From positions 1 to 27,826 of the forward strand of contig CABUTR010000023.1 in assembly GCA_902494555.1 (NCBI GenBank): 27,826 nt of DNA, in the 5' to 3' direction. Below are positions 15,228 through 22,672 of this stretch, piece after piece. The first letter of the stretch is position 1. Every line of letters begins with the position of its first letter. The notes below the pieces were generated by a model. That model saw only the letters and a program-made list of their open reading frames with translations. It was not told the DNA's origin and made no database searches. The stretch comes from an uncultured Collinsella sp. (GTDB taxonomy: Bacteria > Actinomycetota > Coriobacteriia > Coriobacteriales > Coriobacteriaceae). A program made the translations under genes and the position numbers.

Positions 15228-16091
15228 ATGGCATTTAACGTTAACGCGCTCGGATTTGGCGACAACGTCGTCGATCGCTACGAGCATATCCATACCATGT
15301 ATCCTGGCGGCAATGCGGTGAACTTCGCCGTTTATGCCAAGAAATGCGGTGCCGCACGCTCCGCATACATGGGCATTTTTGGCAATGACGCCGCTGCCGA
15401 GCATGTCATTGCAAGCCTCGAGGATGAGGGTATCGAGCTTGACAAGTGCGAGCAGATGATTGGCGAGAACGGAGCGGCTCGCGTGACCGTCGTTGACGGT
15501 GACCGTGTCTTCCTTGGCTCCAACGAGGGCGGTATCCGTGGCGATGCGCGCTATGTCCTCGATCGCTTTGACCTTTCGTACATGAAGCAGTTCGATGTGG
15601 TTCATTCGGGCAACTATTGCTTTACCGAGCGCGAGCTGCCCAAGCTGAAGGCTGCGGGCGTCACGGTCTCTTTTGACTTTTCGGACGACTCCACCGACGA
15701 GTACTACGAGCAGATTGCGCCCTACGTCGATTTCGCTTTCTTTAGTGCGGCGGATGCCGCGAGTGAGGACGAGATTCGCGAGCGTCTGGCATGGGTGAAG
15801 GGCTTGGGTCCGCGTTTTGTGTCGGCTACGGCGGGCGCCGAGGGCTGCATTGCTTACGACGGCGAGCGTTATTACCGCCAGCTGGCTAAACCGGTAACGG
15901 ACATGAAGGACACCATGGGGGCGGGCGACTCGTTCCTCACCTCGTTTTTGATGTGCTATCTCGATTCCGCCAAGCGTGGTGAAGATGGCGCCGAGGCCAT
16001 CGAGCGTGCGCTCGACTTTGCTGCCGGGTTTGCCTCGACCGTGTGCGGCATGGAAGGTTCTTGGGGCCACGGAGCACCAATCGTCGAATAG
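15228..16091 (+). CDS. frlD: PfkB family sugar kinase, FrlD-like
   Basis: Ribokinase-superfamily kinase of 287 residues. In the frl pathway FrlD phosphorylates fructoselysine at C6 so that FrlB can cleave it. Key features: GDNVVDRYEHIHTMYPGGNAVNFAVYAKKCGA near the N-terminus (PGGNAVN substrate loop, as in FrlD), FDFSDDSTDEYY, ATAGAEGCIAYDGERYYRQ, and DTMGAGDSF with the catalytic Asp234. It begins 14 nt after the deglycase gene with an AAGGGAC ribosome binding site, so both are translated from one message. A strong terminator follows about 70 nt after its stop, making it the last gene of the first half of the cluster. Confidence 0.87.
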   Translation: MAFNVNALGFGDNVVDRYEHIHTMYPGGNAVNFAVYAKKCGAARSAYMGIFGNDAAAEHVIASLEDEGIELDKCEQMIGENGAARVTVVDGDRVFLGSNEGGIRGDARYVLDRFDLSYMKQFDVVHSGNYCFTERELPKLKAAGVTVSFDFSDDSTDEYYEQIAPYVDFAFFSAADAASEDEIRERLAWVKGLGPRFVSATAGAEGCIAYDGERYYRQLAKPVTDMKDTMGAGDSFLTSFLMCYLDSAKRGEDGAEAIERALDFAAGFASTVCGMEGSWGHGAPIVE

Positions 16092-16161
16092 CTTAAGAAA
16101 GCGTACGGCGGTCTGGCTATGAGGCTTTGGACGGCCGATGCAAAACAATAAGCGAAACGCG

Positions 16162-16195
16162 AAAAGGGGGCTCGCCATGTGGTGGGTCCCCTTTT
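16162..16195 (+). terminator. Terminator inside the sugar cluster
   Basis: AAAAGGGGG-CTC-GCC pairs with GGT-GGG-TCCCC-TTTT around an ATGT loop, giving about a 15-bp stem with wobbles, ending in TTTT. It separates the two kinase genes and would lower expression of the distal genes. Confidence 0.75.
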
Positions 16196-16212
16196 GAACA
16201 TTGGAGAAGACC

Positions 16213-17013
16213 ATGGGTATTAAAGCGTGCGCGGCTGGTTTTTGCTGTGCGGACGTCTATCAAAACATCGGCGTGTTCTATCCGACTGGTAATGGCATTG
16301 ACTGGGGTATCCATCTTGCACGAATGGGAGTTTCGGTATCCGCCGTGTCGGTTGTCGGCAAGGACGAGTACGGAGACAAGATGAGAGAGGCGCTGGCCGC
16401 TGAGGGGTTCGATATCTCACATCTGCGGGTGGAGGATGGCGACACCTCGGTGATGCTCATGGCATTGAAAGACGGCGTCGATCGCGTGCATCTCGAGGCA
16501 ATCGATGGCGTAATGGAGACATATCGACCGAATGAAGATGACCGGGCGTTTATCCTAGAGCATGACATCATTCATACCGACCTGTTTGGCAATTGTTTGG
16601 ACCTCCTGCCCGAATGGCATGATGCGGGCAAGACGGTGGTTATGGACTTCTCGGTGTTCAGCCAGGATCCCGAATATGCCTGCGAGGCTCATTTTCCTTA
16701 CGTAGACTATGCGTTTATGTCGTTTGAAGAGGACACTCCGGAGCTGCGTGATTGGGTACGTCACGTACAGAAGTTGGGGCCGCGGGTGGCAGTTGCCACG
16801 CTTGGCGAGAAGGGAAGCATTGCCTTTGACGGCGAACGCTTCTATGAGTGCGGGATCGTACCGGCGGAGAAGGTCGTTAACACCGTGGGCGCCGGTGACT
16901 CGTATATCGCCGGGTTTACCAAGGGCGTGATTGATGGCCTTGATATTCCGGCGTGTATGAAGGCGGGCGCCGAGCTTTCGTCCCGCGTCATCGGCTCTTT
17001 TGAGCCGTACTAG
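16213..17013 (+). CDS. Second PfkB family kinase, FrlD-related
   Basis: Ribokinase-superfamily kinase of 266 residues, related to the kinase at 15228 but clearly different. The substrate loop reads YPTGNGIDWGIHLARMG in place of YPGGNAVNFAVYAKKCG. VVGKDEYGDKM, VVMDFSVFSQDPEYA and ATLGEKGSIAFDGERFYECG follow, and NTVGAGDSYIAGF carries the catalytic Asp229. The ATG at 16213 is chosen because GGAG lies 6 nt upstream. It follows the internal terminator, so it heads the distal gene set. A different substrate from the first kinase is likely, for example a second ketosamine or a downstream intermediate. Confidence 0.85.
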   Translation: MGIKACAAGFCCADVYQNIGVFYPTGNGIDWGIHLARMGVSVSAVSVVGKDEYGDKMREALAAEGFDISHLRVEDGDTSVMLMALKDGVDRVHLEAIDGVMETYRPNEDDRAFILEHDIIHTDLFGNCLDLLPEWHDAGKTVVMDFSVFSQDPEYACEAHFPYVDYAFMSFEEDTPELRDWVRHVQKLGPRVAVATLGEKGSIAFDGERFYECGIVPAEKVVNTVGAGDSYIAGFTKGVIDGLDIPACMKAGAELSSRVIGSFEPY

Positions 17014-17040
17014 GGTCAAATGCTTGGAAAGGAGTGCGAA

Positions 17041-17901
17041 ATGGTTATCGACATGTTGGTCCAGCCCATGCTCTACGGCGAGATCTATACGCCGGGTGAT
17101 GAGCCTGATGGATTCGGTTTTTGGTCACGAGAATTTGGTATGGGGCATATGGGCCCCATGGATTGGGATGAGCTTCAAGTCGAGATGGACGTCTGCGATG
17201 TGCAGAAGAGCGTGCTCATGCCGCTCGATGTAACCACGGCATGCGGAGGGCATTTTGGCACCAATGACCAGATTGCCATGCTGGTTGCCGCGCATCCCGA
17301 TCGTCTGTGGGGATTTGCGAGCGTAGATCCGCAGGTGAGCGGTGCCGCAGACGAATTGGGGCGCGCCTTTACCGAGTTGGGGGCAAAGGGGCTTTGCCTG
17401 CATCCGGCAAAGCAGGGTTTTGCTCCCGATGATGCCGTGGCCGAGCCGCTTTACGAGCTGTGCGAGCGCTATAACAAGCCGGTGGTTTTCCATGCCGGCA
17501 TGTCTTGGGAGCCGGGCGCAGAGCTCTCGCGCAGTAATCCGCTTGTATTTGAGCACACAATCGCAACGCATCCAAATGTGCGTTTTAGTTTGACCCACTT
17601 TGGCTGGCCCTGGGTGCGCGAGACCGTGGCGATGCTGCTCAAGTATCCCAACTGCTACACGGACACCTCTATCACTTACATCGATTCGCCCGAGGAGATG
17701 ATGCAGCGTCTTTTCACGGTCGATATGGGGCCGCTGTGGTATGAGCGCGCGCTATCGCATCAAGTGATGTTCGCCAGCAATACGCCGCGCTTCCGTGCGT
17801 TCAAACTCAAACGGGCGCTCGATACCGTGTCCATGCGCGATGATGCGCGAGAAAGGCTCTACTGGGGTAATGCCCTGCGTTTTCTTGAAGGGGATGAGTG
17901 A
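17041..17901 (+). CDS. Amidohydrolase family 2 fold protein lacking most metal ligands
   Basis: TIM-barrel protein of 286 residues of the ACMSD/amidohydrolase-2 type. The usual N-terminal HxH is replaced: the start reads MVIDMLVQP where relatives have IDxHxH. His151 (VVFHAGMS) and His186 (LTHFGWPW) are kept, but the final Asp of the FxSDxP motif is Asn247 (MFASNTPRF). Loss of three of five usual ligands suggests a metal-free or altered activity, or a non-catalytic role. Body motifs such as GFASVDPQ, GAKGLCLHPAKQGFAPDD and TDTSITYIDSPEEM are typical. GGAAAGGAG precedes the ATG at 17041. The next gene starts at its stop codon. Confidence 0.78.
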   Translation: MVIDMLVQPMLYGEIYTPGDEPDGFGFWSREFGMGHMGPMDWDELQVEMDVCDVQKSVLMPLDVTTACGGHFGTNDQIAMLVAAHPDRLWGFASVDPQVSGAADELGRAFTELGAKGLCLHPAKQGFAPDDAVAEPLYELCERYNKPVVFHAGMSWEPGAELSRSNPLVFEHTIATHPNVRFSLTHFGWPWVRETVAMLLKYPNCYTDTSITYIDSPEEMMQRLFTVDMGPLWYERALSHQVMFASNTPRFRAFKLKRALDTVSMRDDARERLYWGNALRFLEGDE

Positions 17902-17903
17902 AC

Positions 17904-18332
17904 ATGGTGACGCTCGAGACATTGAGCTATCTATCGACTGCTCCGGACCAGTTCATCGATATTACCGAAGACGTGCACGCTGCCATTGAACGCAGCTCGG
18001 TGACGAATGGCTTGGCAGCGATTATTTTGTCGCATACGACCTGTGGAATCGTGGTAAACGAGGGGCTGCCCTGCGTGGAGACGGATCTTATGGAGACGCT
18101 TGATCGCATCGCCCCGCTAGATGCCCCCTATGCGCATGCACACTTCCTGCCGAGCTATGGAGCCACCGGCAACAACTCCTGTGGGCATATCAAGAGCATG
18201 ATTTGTGGAAACAGCTGCTTCTTTCCCGTCCAAGATGGCCACATCGTGTGTGGAGGTGCCCAGAACATCTATCTTGCGGAGTTTGACGGTCCGCAGAAGC
18301 GAAAAGTGTACGTCGAGGTGCTGGGGGAGTAA
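17904..18332 (+). CDS. YjbQ family (UPF0047) protein
   Basis: Small single-domain protein, 142 residues, of the YjbQ family. Signature elements are SHTTCGIVVNEG, DLMETLDRIAP, the GNNSCGHIKSMICGNS segment and the C-terminal NIYLAEFDGPQKRKVYVEVLGE. The family forms trimers with a conserved His/metal-like pocket; some members have weak thiamine-phosphate-synthase activity, but its true role is poorly known. Finding it inside a sugar catabolic operon is unusual. Start is either the ATG at 17904 (chosen) or the GTG at 17898 that overlaps the previous stop; an AAGGGG serves both. Confidence 0.85.
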   Translation: MVTLETLSYLSTAPDQFIDITEDVHAAIERSSVTNGLAAIILSHTTCGIVVNEGLPCVETDLMETLDRIAPLDAPYAHAHFLPSYGATGNNSCGHIKSMICGNSCFFPVQDGHIVCGGAQNIYLAEFDGPQKRKVYVEVLGE

Positions 18333-18365
18333 CGTCCCTGCAATAACCCTATGAAGGAGCACGCT

Positions 18366-19175
18366 ATGTCGTTTCTAACCTCGATGTTCAAGACCGAAAA
18401 GCCGGTTATCGGAATGCTGCACCTGCGTCCTCTGCCGGGCGATCCACTGTATTACCCGGGCGGAAGCGTGTCGCAGGTCGTGGAAGCCGCCAAGCGCGAT
18501 CTCGAAGCGTTGCAACGGGGCGGTGTCGATGGCATTTTGATTACCAATGAGCTCTCGATGCCCTATGAGCAGCACGTTTCTCCCTCAACCCTTGCATCGA
18601 TGGGCTATGTAATCGGGGTTCTGTCCCATGATTTGTCGACCCCTTGGGGAGCTGAAGCTATTTACGATGGTGATGCCACAATCGAGCTGTGCGCTGCCGT
18701 CGATGCGCAGTTCACGCGCTGCAATTTTTGCGGTGCCTGGGCCGGTGATCTCGGGCTGATTAACCGAGATTTCGCTCACACCATGCGTCGCAAGACGGCG
18801 CTGCGCCTGGACGACCTCAAGCTTTTTCACTTCATCACGAGCGAGGGGGAGGTTTATCTCAACGACCGCACGACTGCGGACATTGCCGATTCACTTCTCT
18901 TTAATTGCCTACCGGATGCGATGGTCATCGGCGGTTCGGCTGCCGGTCGTGGTGCTTCGGGCGAGCTTGCCGATGAGGTCCGCGAGCGTGTTGGCGAAGT
19001 GCCTGTGGTATGTGGCACCGGTTGTCGCGAAAATACCGTGGCTGACGTATTTGCTCACTACGATGGCGCGTTTGTCGGCACCTGCTTAAAGCGCGACGGA
19101 AAGCTGGATGCCCCGGTTGATGTTGAGCGGGTAGTTCGTTTTATGGCTGCCGCTCGTACGGCGCGAGGGGAGTAG
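18366..19175 (+). CDS. BtpA/SgcQ family TIM-barrel protein
   Basis: A 269-residue protein of the BtpA family: VIGMLHLRPLPGDPLY near the N-terminus, GGVDGILITNELSMPY, FTRCNFCGAWAGDLGLINRD, PDAMVIGGSAAGRGAS and the C-terminal GAFVGTCLKRDGKLDAPVD phosphate-binding end. BtpA was named for photosystem I biogenesis in cyanobacteria, but bacterial members such as SgcQ occur in sugar operons and look like phosphate-binding (beta/alpha)8 enzymes. No photosynthesis genes are present, so the sugar-operon sense applies. AAGGAG precedes the ATG at 18366. The kinase gene starts 7 nt after its stop. Confidence 0.87.
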   Translation: MSFLTSMFKTEKPVIGMLHLRPLPGDPLYYPGGSVSQVVEAAKRDLEALQRGGVDGILITNELSMPYEQHVSPSTLASMGYVIGVLSHDLSTPWGAEAIYDGDATIELCAAVDAQFTRCNFCGAWAGDLGLINRDFAHTMRRKTALRLDDLKLFHFITSEGEVYLNDRTTADIADSLLFNCLPDAMVIGGSAAGRGASGELADEVRERVGEVPVVCGTGCRENTVADVFAHYDGAFVGTCLKRDGKLDAPVDVERVVRFMAAARTARGE

Positions 19176-19181
19176 GCACCT

Positions 19182-20699
19182 ATGGCGTTCTATCTGGGTA
19201 TTGATATTGGGACAAGCGCCTCTAAAGGCGTTTTAATCGATGATCGATGCAATATCGTTTGCCAGGCCTCTTGTGGACACGAGACGGACAACCCGCGTGA
19301 TGGATGGTACCAGCATGATGCGGAGGCAGTTTGGTGGGGAGATTTTTGCCGCTTGTCGCGCGAGCTGGTGGTGCGATCGGGGGTTAATGCGGCGCAGATT
19401 GGATGCGTGGGCCTTTCCGCATTGGGTTGCGACTGCGTACCGGTCGATACCGAGTGCAACGCGCTGGCACCCGCGATTTTATATGGAGTCGATGCACGTT
19501 CGAAGCCGCAGATTGACGAGCTTCTTTCCGAATATGGGCCAGATCGCGCACGCGAGCTTTTCGGGCACGATCCCTGTTCGTCAGCTATTGCTCCAAAGAT
19601 CTTGTGGTTTAAGGAGAATATGCCCGAGGTGCACGAACGTGCCGCGAAGTTCCTGACGGCGTCATCGTTTCTGTGCGCGAAGTTGACGGGGCGTTTTACG
19701 GTGGACCGTTATTTGGCGGAGGATTTTCTTCCCCTATACGATCGCTACACTTGGAAGGTTGATGCTCGGGAATGTGCTCGTTTCTGCCGGCCTGACCAGA
19801 TGGCGGAGGTAATGTCGGCTACCGATATTGCCGGGGTGATTACGCAGCGTGCGGCTGAGGCGACGGGGCTCGTGGCAGGGACACCTGTCTTGGTGGGAAC
19901 GGGCGACTCTGGTGCCGAGGCCATTTCGACGGGTGTATTCCGTCCCGGCGATATGATGGTTCAGTTGGGGAGCACGGCGTATTTCATCTACTTAGCTGAT
20001 CATATGGTCGATGATGCTCGCCTGTGGCCAGGGACGTTTATCATTCCCGGAACTTACGGGATCTGCGCGGGGACCAATACAGCGGGTGCACTCACATCGT
20101 GGCTGCGCCAAGAGCTGTATCGCGACGCCGTAGAGGCCGAGGGCCACGGTGGCCCCGATGCATATTCGGTTATGGCGCATGATGCCGCCGATGTGGCGCC
20201 GGGTACCGATGGGCTCCTGTGTCTGCCGTACTTTGCGGGGGAGCGTACTCCGCTCAACGATCCCGAGGCGCGTGGCGTCTTCTTTGGCCTGACCGGAAGG
20301 CATACGCGAGCCCATATGGTTCGCGCCGCCTTGGAAGGCGTCGCGTATACCGTTGCATCCCATGTCGACATTATCGAGCGAGAGCATGGACTGCCAATTG
20401 GGCGCATTATGCTTGTCGGAGGTGGAACCAAGAATCCAATTTGGATGCAAGCTATCGCCGACGTATGCGGGCGCGAGGTCTCGGTTGCCAAGGTTACGGT
20501 GGGCGCATGCTTCGGTGATGCCATTATGGCAGCTCTCGCAGGTGGCGCCTATACATCATGGGATGAACTCGCCCGAGTCCTTGGCGTTGCGCAAACAATC
20601 GTGCCCGATATGACTGCCCACGAGCTATATGCGTCGCGTCGTCATATCTTTGACGAATTGTATACACGCAACCGTGATCTCATGCACGAATTGGTGTAA
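19182..20699 (+). CDS. FGGY family carbohydrate kinase
   Basis: ATP-dependent sugar or polyol kinase of 505 residues, xylulokinase-like in layout. N-terminal actin-like domain: YLGIDIGTSASKGVLID (phosphate loop) and the DGWYQHDAEAVWW segment. The ATP-binding second domain has VGTGDSGAEAISTGVF, QLGSTAYFIYL, GLLCLPYFAGERTPLNDPEARGVFFGL, and IMLVGGGTKNPIWMQAIADV. It resembles xylulose and rhamnulose kinases, but substrate residues cannot be named with confidence. GGGGAG from the end of the preceding gene serves as ribosome binding site. It is the last gene of the cluster; no clear terminator was found in the 79 nt before the convergent tatD gene. Confidence 0.92.
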   Translation: MAFYLGIDIGTSASKGVLIDDRCNIVCQASCGHETDNPRDGWYQHDAEAVWWGDFCRLSRELVVRSGVNAAQIGCVGLSALGCDCVPVDTECNALAPAILYGVDARSKPQIDELLSEYGPDRARELFGHDPCSSAIAPKILWFKENMPEVHERAAKFLTASSFLCAKLTGRFTVDRYLAEDFLPLYDRYTWKVDARECARFCRPDQMAEVMSATDIAGVITQRAAEATGLVAGTPVLVGTGDSGAEAISTGVFRPGDMMVQLGSTAYFIYLADHMVDDARLWPGTFIIPGTYGICAGTNTAGALTSWLRQELYRDAVEAEGHGGPDAYSVMAHDAADVAPGTDGLLCLPYFAGERTPLNDPEARGVFFGLTGRHTRAHMVRAALEGVAYTVASHVDIIEREHGLPIGRIMLVGGGTKNPIWMQAIADVCGREVSVAKVTVGACFGDAIMAALAGGAYTSWDELARVLGVAQTIVPDMTAHELYASRRHIFDELYTRNRDLMHELV

Positions 20700-20778
20700 T
20701 GCCGCCGAACTGTACCGCCTTCCAATAAGGACTGCGTTGTGCGATTCGCATGTCCCTTGGCATTTTTGCCCACAGGGG

Positions 20779-21561
20779 TTAGCGAAGGTCAAAAACAGAG
20801 CGCGCATTTGCTAAAACTGCCGATTCGATGTGCTTTATGTCACATTTTTTGAGCGAGGCGATGCGTTCTGAGGTCCTTGTGAGCGATCTGATGAGCGATT
20901 GCGCGCTTGTTTCTGTGTTTGGCTCGGCCGGCGCATCGGTCTCGAGCAGTAGACGGTCGAGTGGAATCTGTCGTGTGTATTCGCGTCCTCGTTTAGATGC
21001 GAGCATGCGTTCGTTGACGGAAAAATAGCAGCCCGCATTACGCGCGCGGACGAGTTCGTCCGAAGTGCCGCTAAACCAGTGGAAGATGATAACGGGGGAG
21101 TCGGAGTTTGGGATGAGTAGTCCATGCGATTCGAGGACGTCCAGTACGGTTCCCGCCGAACGAACGGCGTGAATTGATATTACGCGCCCGGTAAGAGGAT
21201 GCTGCACGAGCGCATCGCAGAGCCGGTCAAATGTCTGTATTTGTAGCGGCTCACTTCCGGCAAAGCGCGCGGAAAAGTCGAGTCCTACCTCGCCGATATA
21301 GCGCTCTTGGTCAGCGACTTCGCAAAGCAGATTGACTTCGGCAGGACCACATCGTCCGTCGGCGAGCCACCAGGGATGGAGGCCGATGCCGGCAAAGATA
21401 TTTGACCGGCCGCAGGCGCGCTTCTTGGCGCGTGCAAAGTCGTGCGGATCGACGCCGCAGTCAAATAGGACCAGGCCCAGCGCCGTTGCCTCATCGGCAA
21501 CGGCGTCCGGGCGAGCCATTAAATCAAGATGGCAATGCGCATCAAATAATTGCGGTGTCAT
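20779..21561 (-). CDS. tatD: TatD family metal-dependent hydrolase/deoxyribonuclease
   Basis: Metal-dependent DNase-like TIM-barrel enzyme of 260 residues. Ligands are visible: FDAHCHLD (His9, His11), GEVGLDFS (Glu), SIHAVRSAG (His), IFHWFSGT (His) and LLETDAPAEP (Asp). These match the TatD set, and the length is usual. I chose the ATG at 21561 because the family starts directly before the HCH motif; the longer frame to 21615 overlaps tcdA. The ribosome binding site is weak and the gene begins 14 nt after the tcdA stop, so coupling to tcdA is likely. Confidence 0.88.
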   Translation of the reverse strand: MTPQLFDAHCHLDLMARPDAVADEATALGLVLFDCGVDPHDFARAKKRACGRSNIFAGIGLHPWWLADGRCGPAEVNLLCEVADQERYIGEVGLDFSARFAGSEPLQIQTFDRLCDALVQHPLTGRVISIHAVRSAGTVLDVLESHGLLIPNSDSPVIIFHWFSGTSDELVRARNAGCYFSVNERMLASKRGREYTRQIPLDRLLLETDAPAEPNTETSAQSLIRSLTRTSERIASLKKCDIKHIESAVLANARSVFDLR

Positions 21562-21575
21562 CGCGGTGCGTCTCG

Positions 21576-22373
21576 TTAATTTAGGCGCTGGCCATCGGCG
21601 CGCACGCGTTCGCACCCGCGCCCGCTGATCTGGCGGATAACCTCGCCAGAGATCATCTGGCCCATGATGGGCGGCATAAAGCTCGCAGTTCCCAGCTCGG
21701 TGCGCTCGTGGATGTTGGAAGGGTCGCGGGGCTGTGTCTTAACCGATTCCTCGCAGCTAAACAGTACATGTAGGCTCTTGATTCCGCGCTTCTTACATTC
21801 TTTGCGCATAATGCGGCTCATGGGGTCACGTACCGTATCGAAGATGTCGGCAAAGCGGAGGCACTCGGGATGGAGCTTGTTGGCCCCGCCCATGGAACTA
21901 ACCAAACGAATGCCGTGGTCCTGAGCATATTTGGCAATGGTGAGCTTGGCCGAGATGGTGTCGATGGCGTCGACGACGTAGTCGAGCTTGCCGCCCGTCT
22001 GTTCCAAAACGCTCGCGAAGAAATCATCGATGTTGTCGCTCAGCAGGTATTCGGTACGTTTGATAACGGTGGCGGCAGGATTGATATCGTGGATCATGGC
22101 TTCCATCACGTCAACCTTGCGCTTGCCGACGGTGCTATGAAAGGCGATGGCCTGGCGATTGATATTGCTGGGCGCGATGATGTCCTTGTCCAGAATGACG
22201 AAATGACCGATGCCGCCGCGGGCGAGTGCCTCGCAGCAGTTGGAGCCCACGCCTCCGCAGCCGAGCACCAACACCGTAGCATCGGCGAGCTTATCGAGTG
22301 CCTCGCGGCCCATGATGATCTCGAGCTTGGTGTCGCGTGTCTCGATGGCGGCTGCGGCAGTGGTTTCGGTCAT
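21576..22373 (-). CDS. tcdA: tRNA threonylcarbamoyladenosine dehydratase (TcdA/CsdL)
   Basis: ThiF/E1-like ATP-dependent enzyme of 265 residues that cyclises t6A in tRNAs to ct6A. The nucleotide loop is VLGCGGVGSNCCEALARGG (about residues 37-55), followed by DKDIIAPSNINRQAIAF, VVDAIDTISAKLTIAKYA and the TcdA-like MGGANKLHP and DPMSRIMRKECKKRGI segments; it lacks the MoeB rhodanese domain. The ATG at 22373 has GGAGG upstream. It heads a two-gene operon with tatD and has its own promoter with a perfect -10 box. Confidence 0.92.
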   Translation of the reverse strand: MTETTAAAAIETRDTKLEIIMGREALDKLADATVLVLGCGGVGSNCCEALARGGIGHFVILDKDIIAPSNINRQAIAFHSTVGKRKVDVMEAMIHDINPAATVIKRTEYLLSDNIDDFFASVLEQTGGKLDYVVDAIDTISAKLTIAKYAQDHGIRLVSSMGGANKLHPECLRFADIFDTVRDPMSRIMRKECKKRGIKSLHVLFSCEESVKTQPRDPSNIHERTELGTASFMPPIMGQMISGEVIRQISGRGCERVRADGQRLN

Positions 22374-22417
22374 AAATATCCTCCGATGGGGAAGCAGGTC
22401 GTGTTTTAGCTATCGCC

Positions 22418-22447
22418 ATTATAGGTATTATTACGATTCCATTTGAA
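22418..22447 (-). promoter_or_regulatory. Promoter of tcdA-tatD
   Basis: On the minus strand TTCAAA (22447-22442) and a consensus TATAAT (22423-22418) are 18 nt apart, about 45 nt upstream of the tcdA start. Confidence 0.7.
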
Positions 22448-22460
22448 CCCTTGGGGTTTG

Positions 22461-22489
22461 TTGAAATGGGATCGGGATTCGCATAAGAT
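22461..22489 (+). promoter_or_regulatory. Promoter of the candidate small RNA
   Basis: TTGAAA (22461-22466) and TAAGAT (22484-22489) are exactly 17 nt apart. Transcription would start near 22496. Confidence 0.7.
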
Positions 22490-22495
22490 AAAGCA

Positions 22496-22590
22496 GATGG
22501 CACCCGTTGCAGCGGGTTGGCCAACTCCCAAACACGTTTGTAGCGTGAGAAGTGGCCGTCTTCGCATTACGCGGAGGCGGCTATTTTTTT
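22496..22590 (+). ncRNA. Candidate structured small RNA or attenuator leader
   Basis: A roughly 95-nt transcript bounded by a good promoter and a strong terminator, with no reading frame of note. Hairpin 1 is ACCCG/CGGGT (22502-22517). GGCCA (22519-22523) plus CTC can pair with GAG plus TGGCC (22547-22557), enclosing CACG/CGTG. The same TGGCC also starts the terminator stem TGGCCGTCTTCGC with GCGGAGGCGGCTA (22553-22583), followed by seven T. The two pairings exclude each other, as in riboswitches and attenuators. I do not recognise a known riboswitch, SRP or 6S motif. It may act on its own or regulate read-through into arsR-sdpI. Confidence 0.6.
22553..22590 (+). terminator. Terminator of the candidate small RNA
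   Basis: A 13-bp stem with three wobble pairs, a 5-nt loop (22566-22570) and a run of seven T at 22584-22590. Confidence 0.85.
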
Positions 22591-22600
22591 GAGTACAAGA

Positions 22601-22638
22601 TTAGACAGTTAGACAAACATCTAAATATCGAGTATAGT
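22601..22638 (+). promoter_or_regulatory. Promoter and operator of the sdpR-sdpI-like pair
   Basis: TTAGAC (22609-22614) and TATAGT (22633-22638) are 18 nt apart. A palindrome TTAGA-N6-TCTAA (22609-22624) covers the -35 box, and a further TTAGACA lies at 22601-22607. This is the expected position for ArsR-type autorepression. Confidence 0.7.
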
Positions 22639-22672
22639 GTGCGCGTCATGAGAGATGATGAGAGGAGGTCTT

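Noticed and set aside
14101..16214. Long minus-strand frames at 14101-15234 and 15210-16214
   Set aside because: Both are antisense to the well-supported deglycase and kinase genes.
18366..19175. Photosystem I assembly role for the BtpA-family protein
   Set aside because: No photosynthesis genes are present and the gene sits inside a sugar operon, where the SgcQ sense of the family fits better.
22496..22590. SRP RNA or 6S RNA identity for the candidate small RNA
   Set aside because: The conserved SRP apical loop with GGAAG and AGCA was not found, and the length is too short for 6S RNA.
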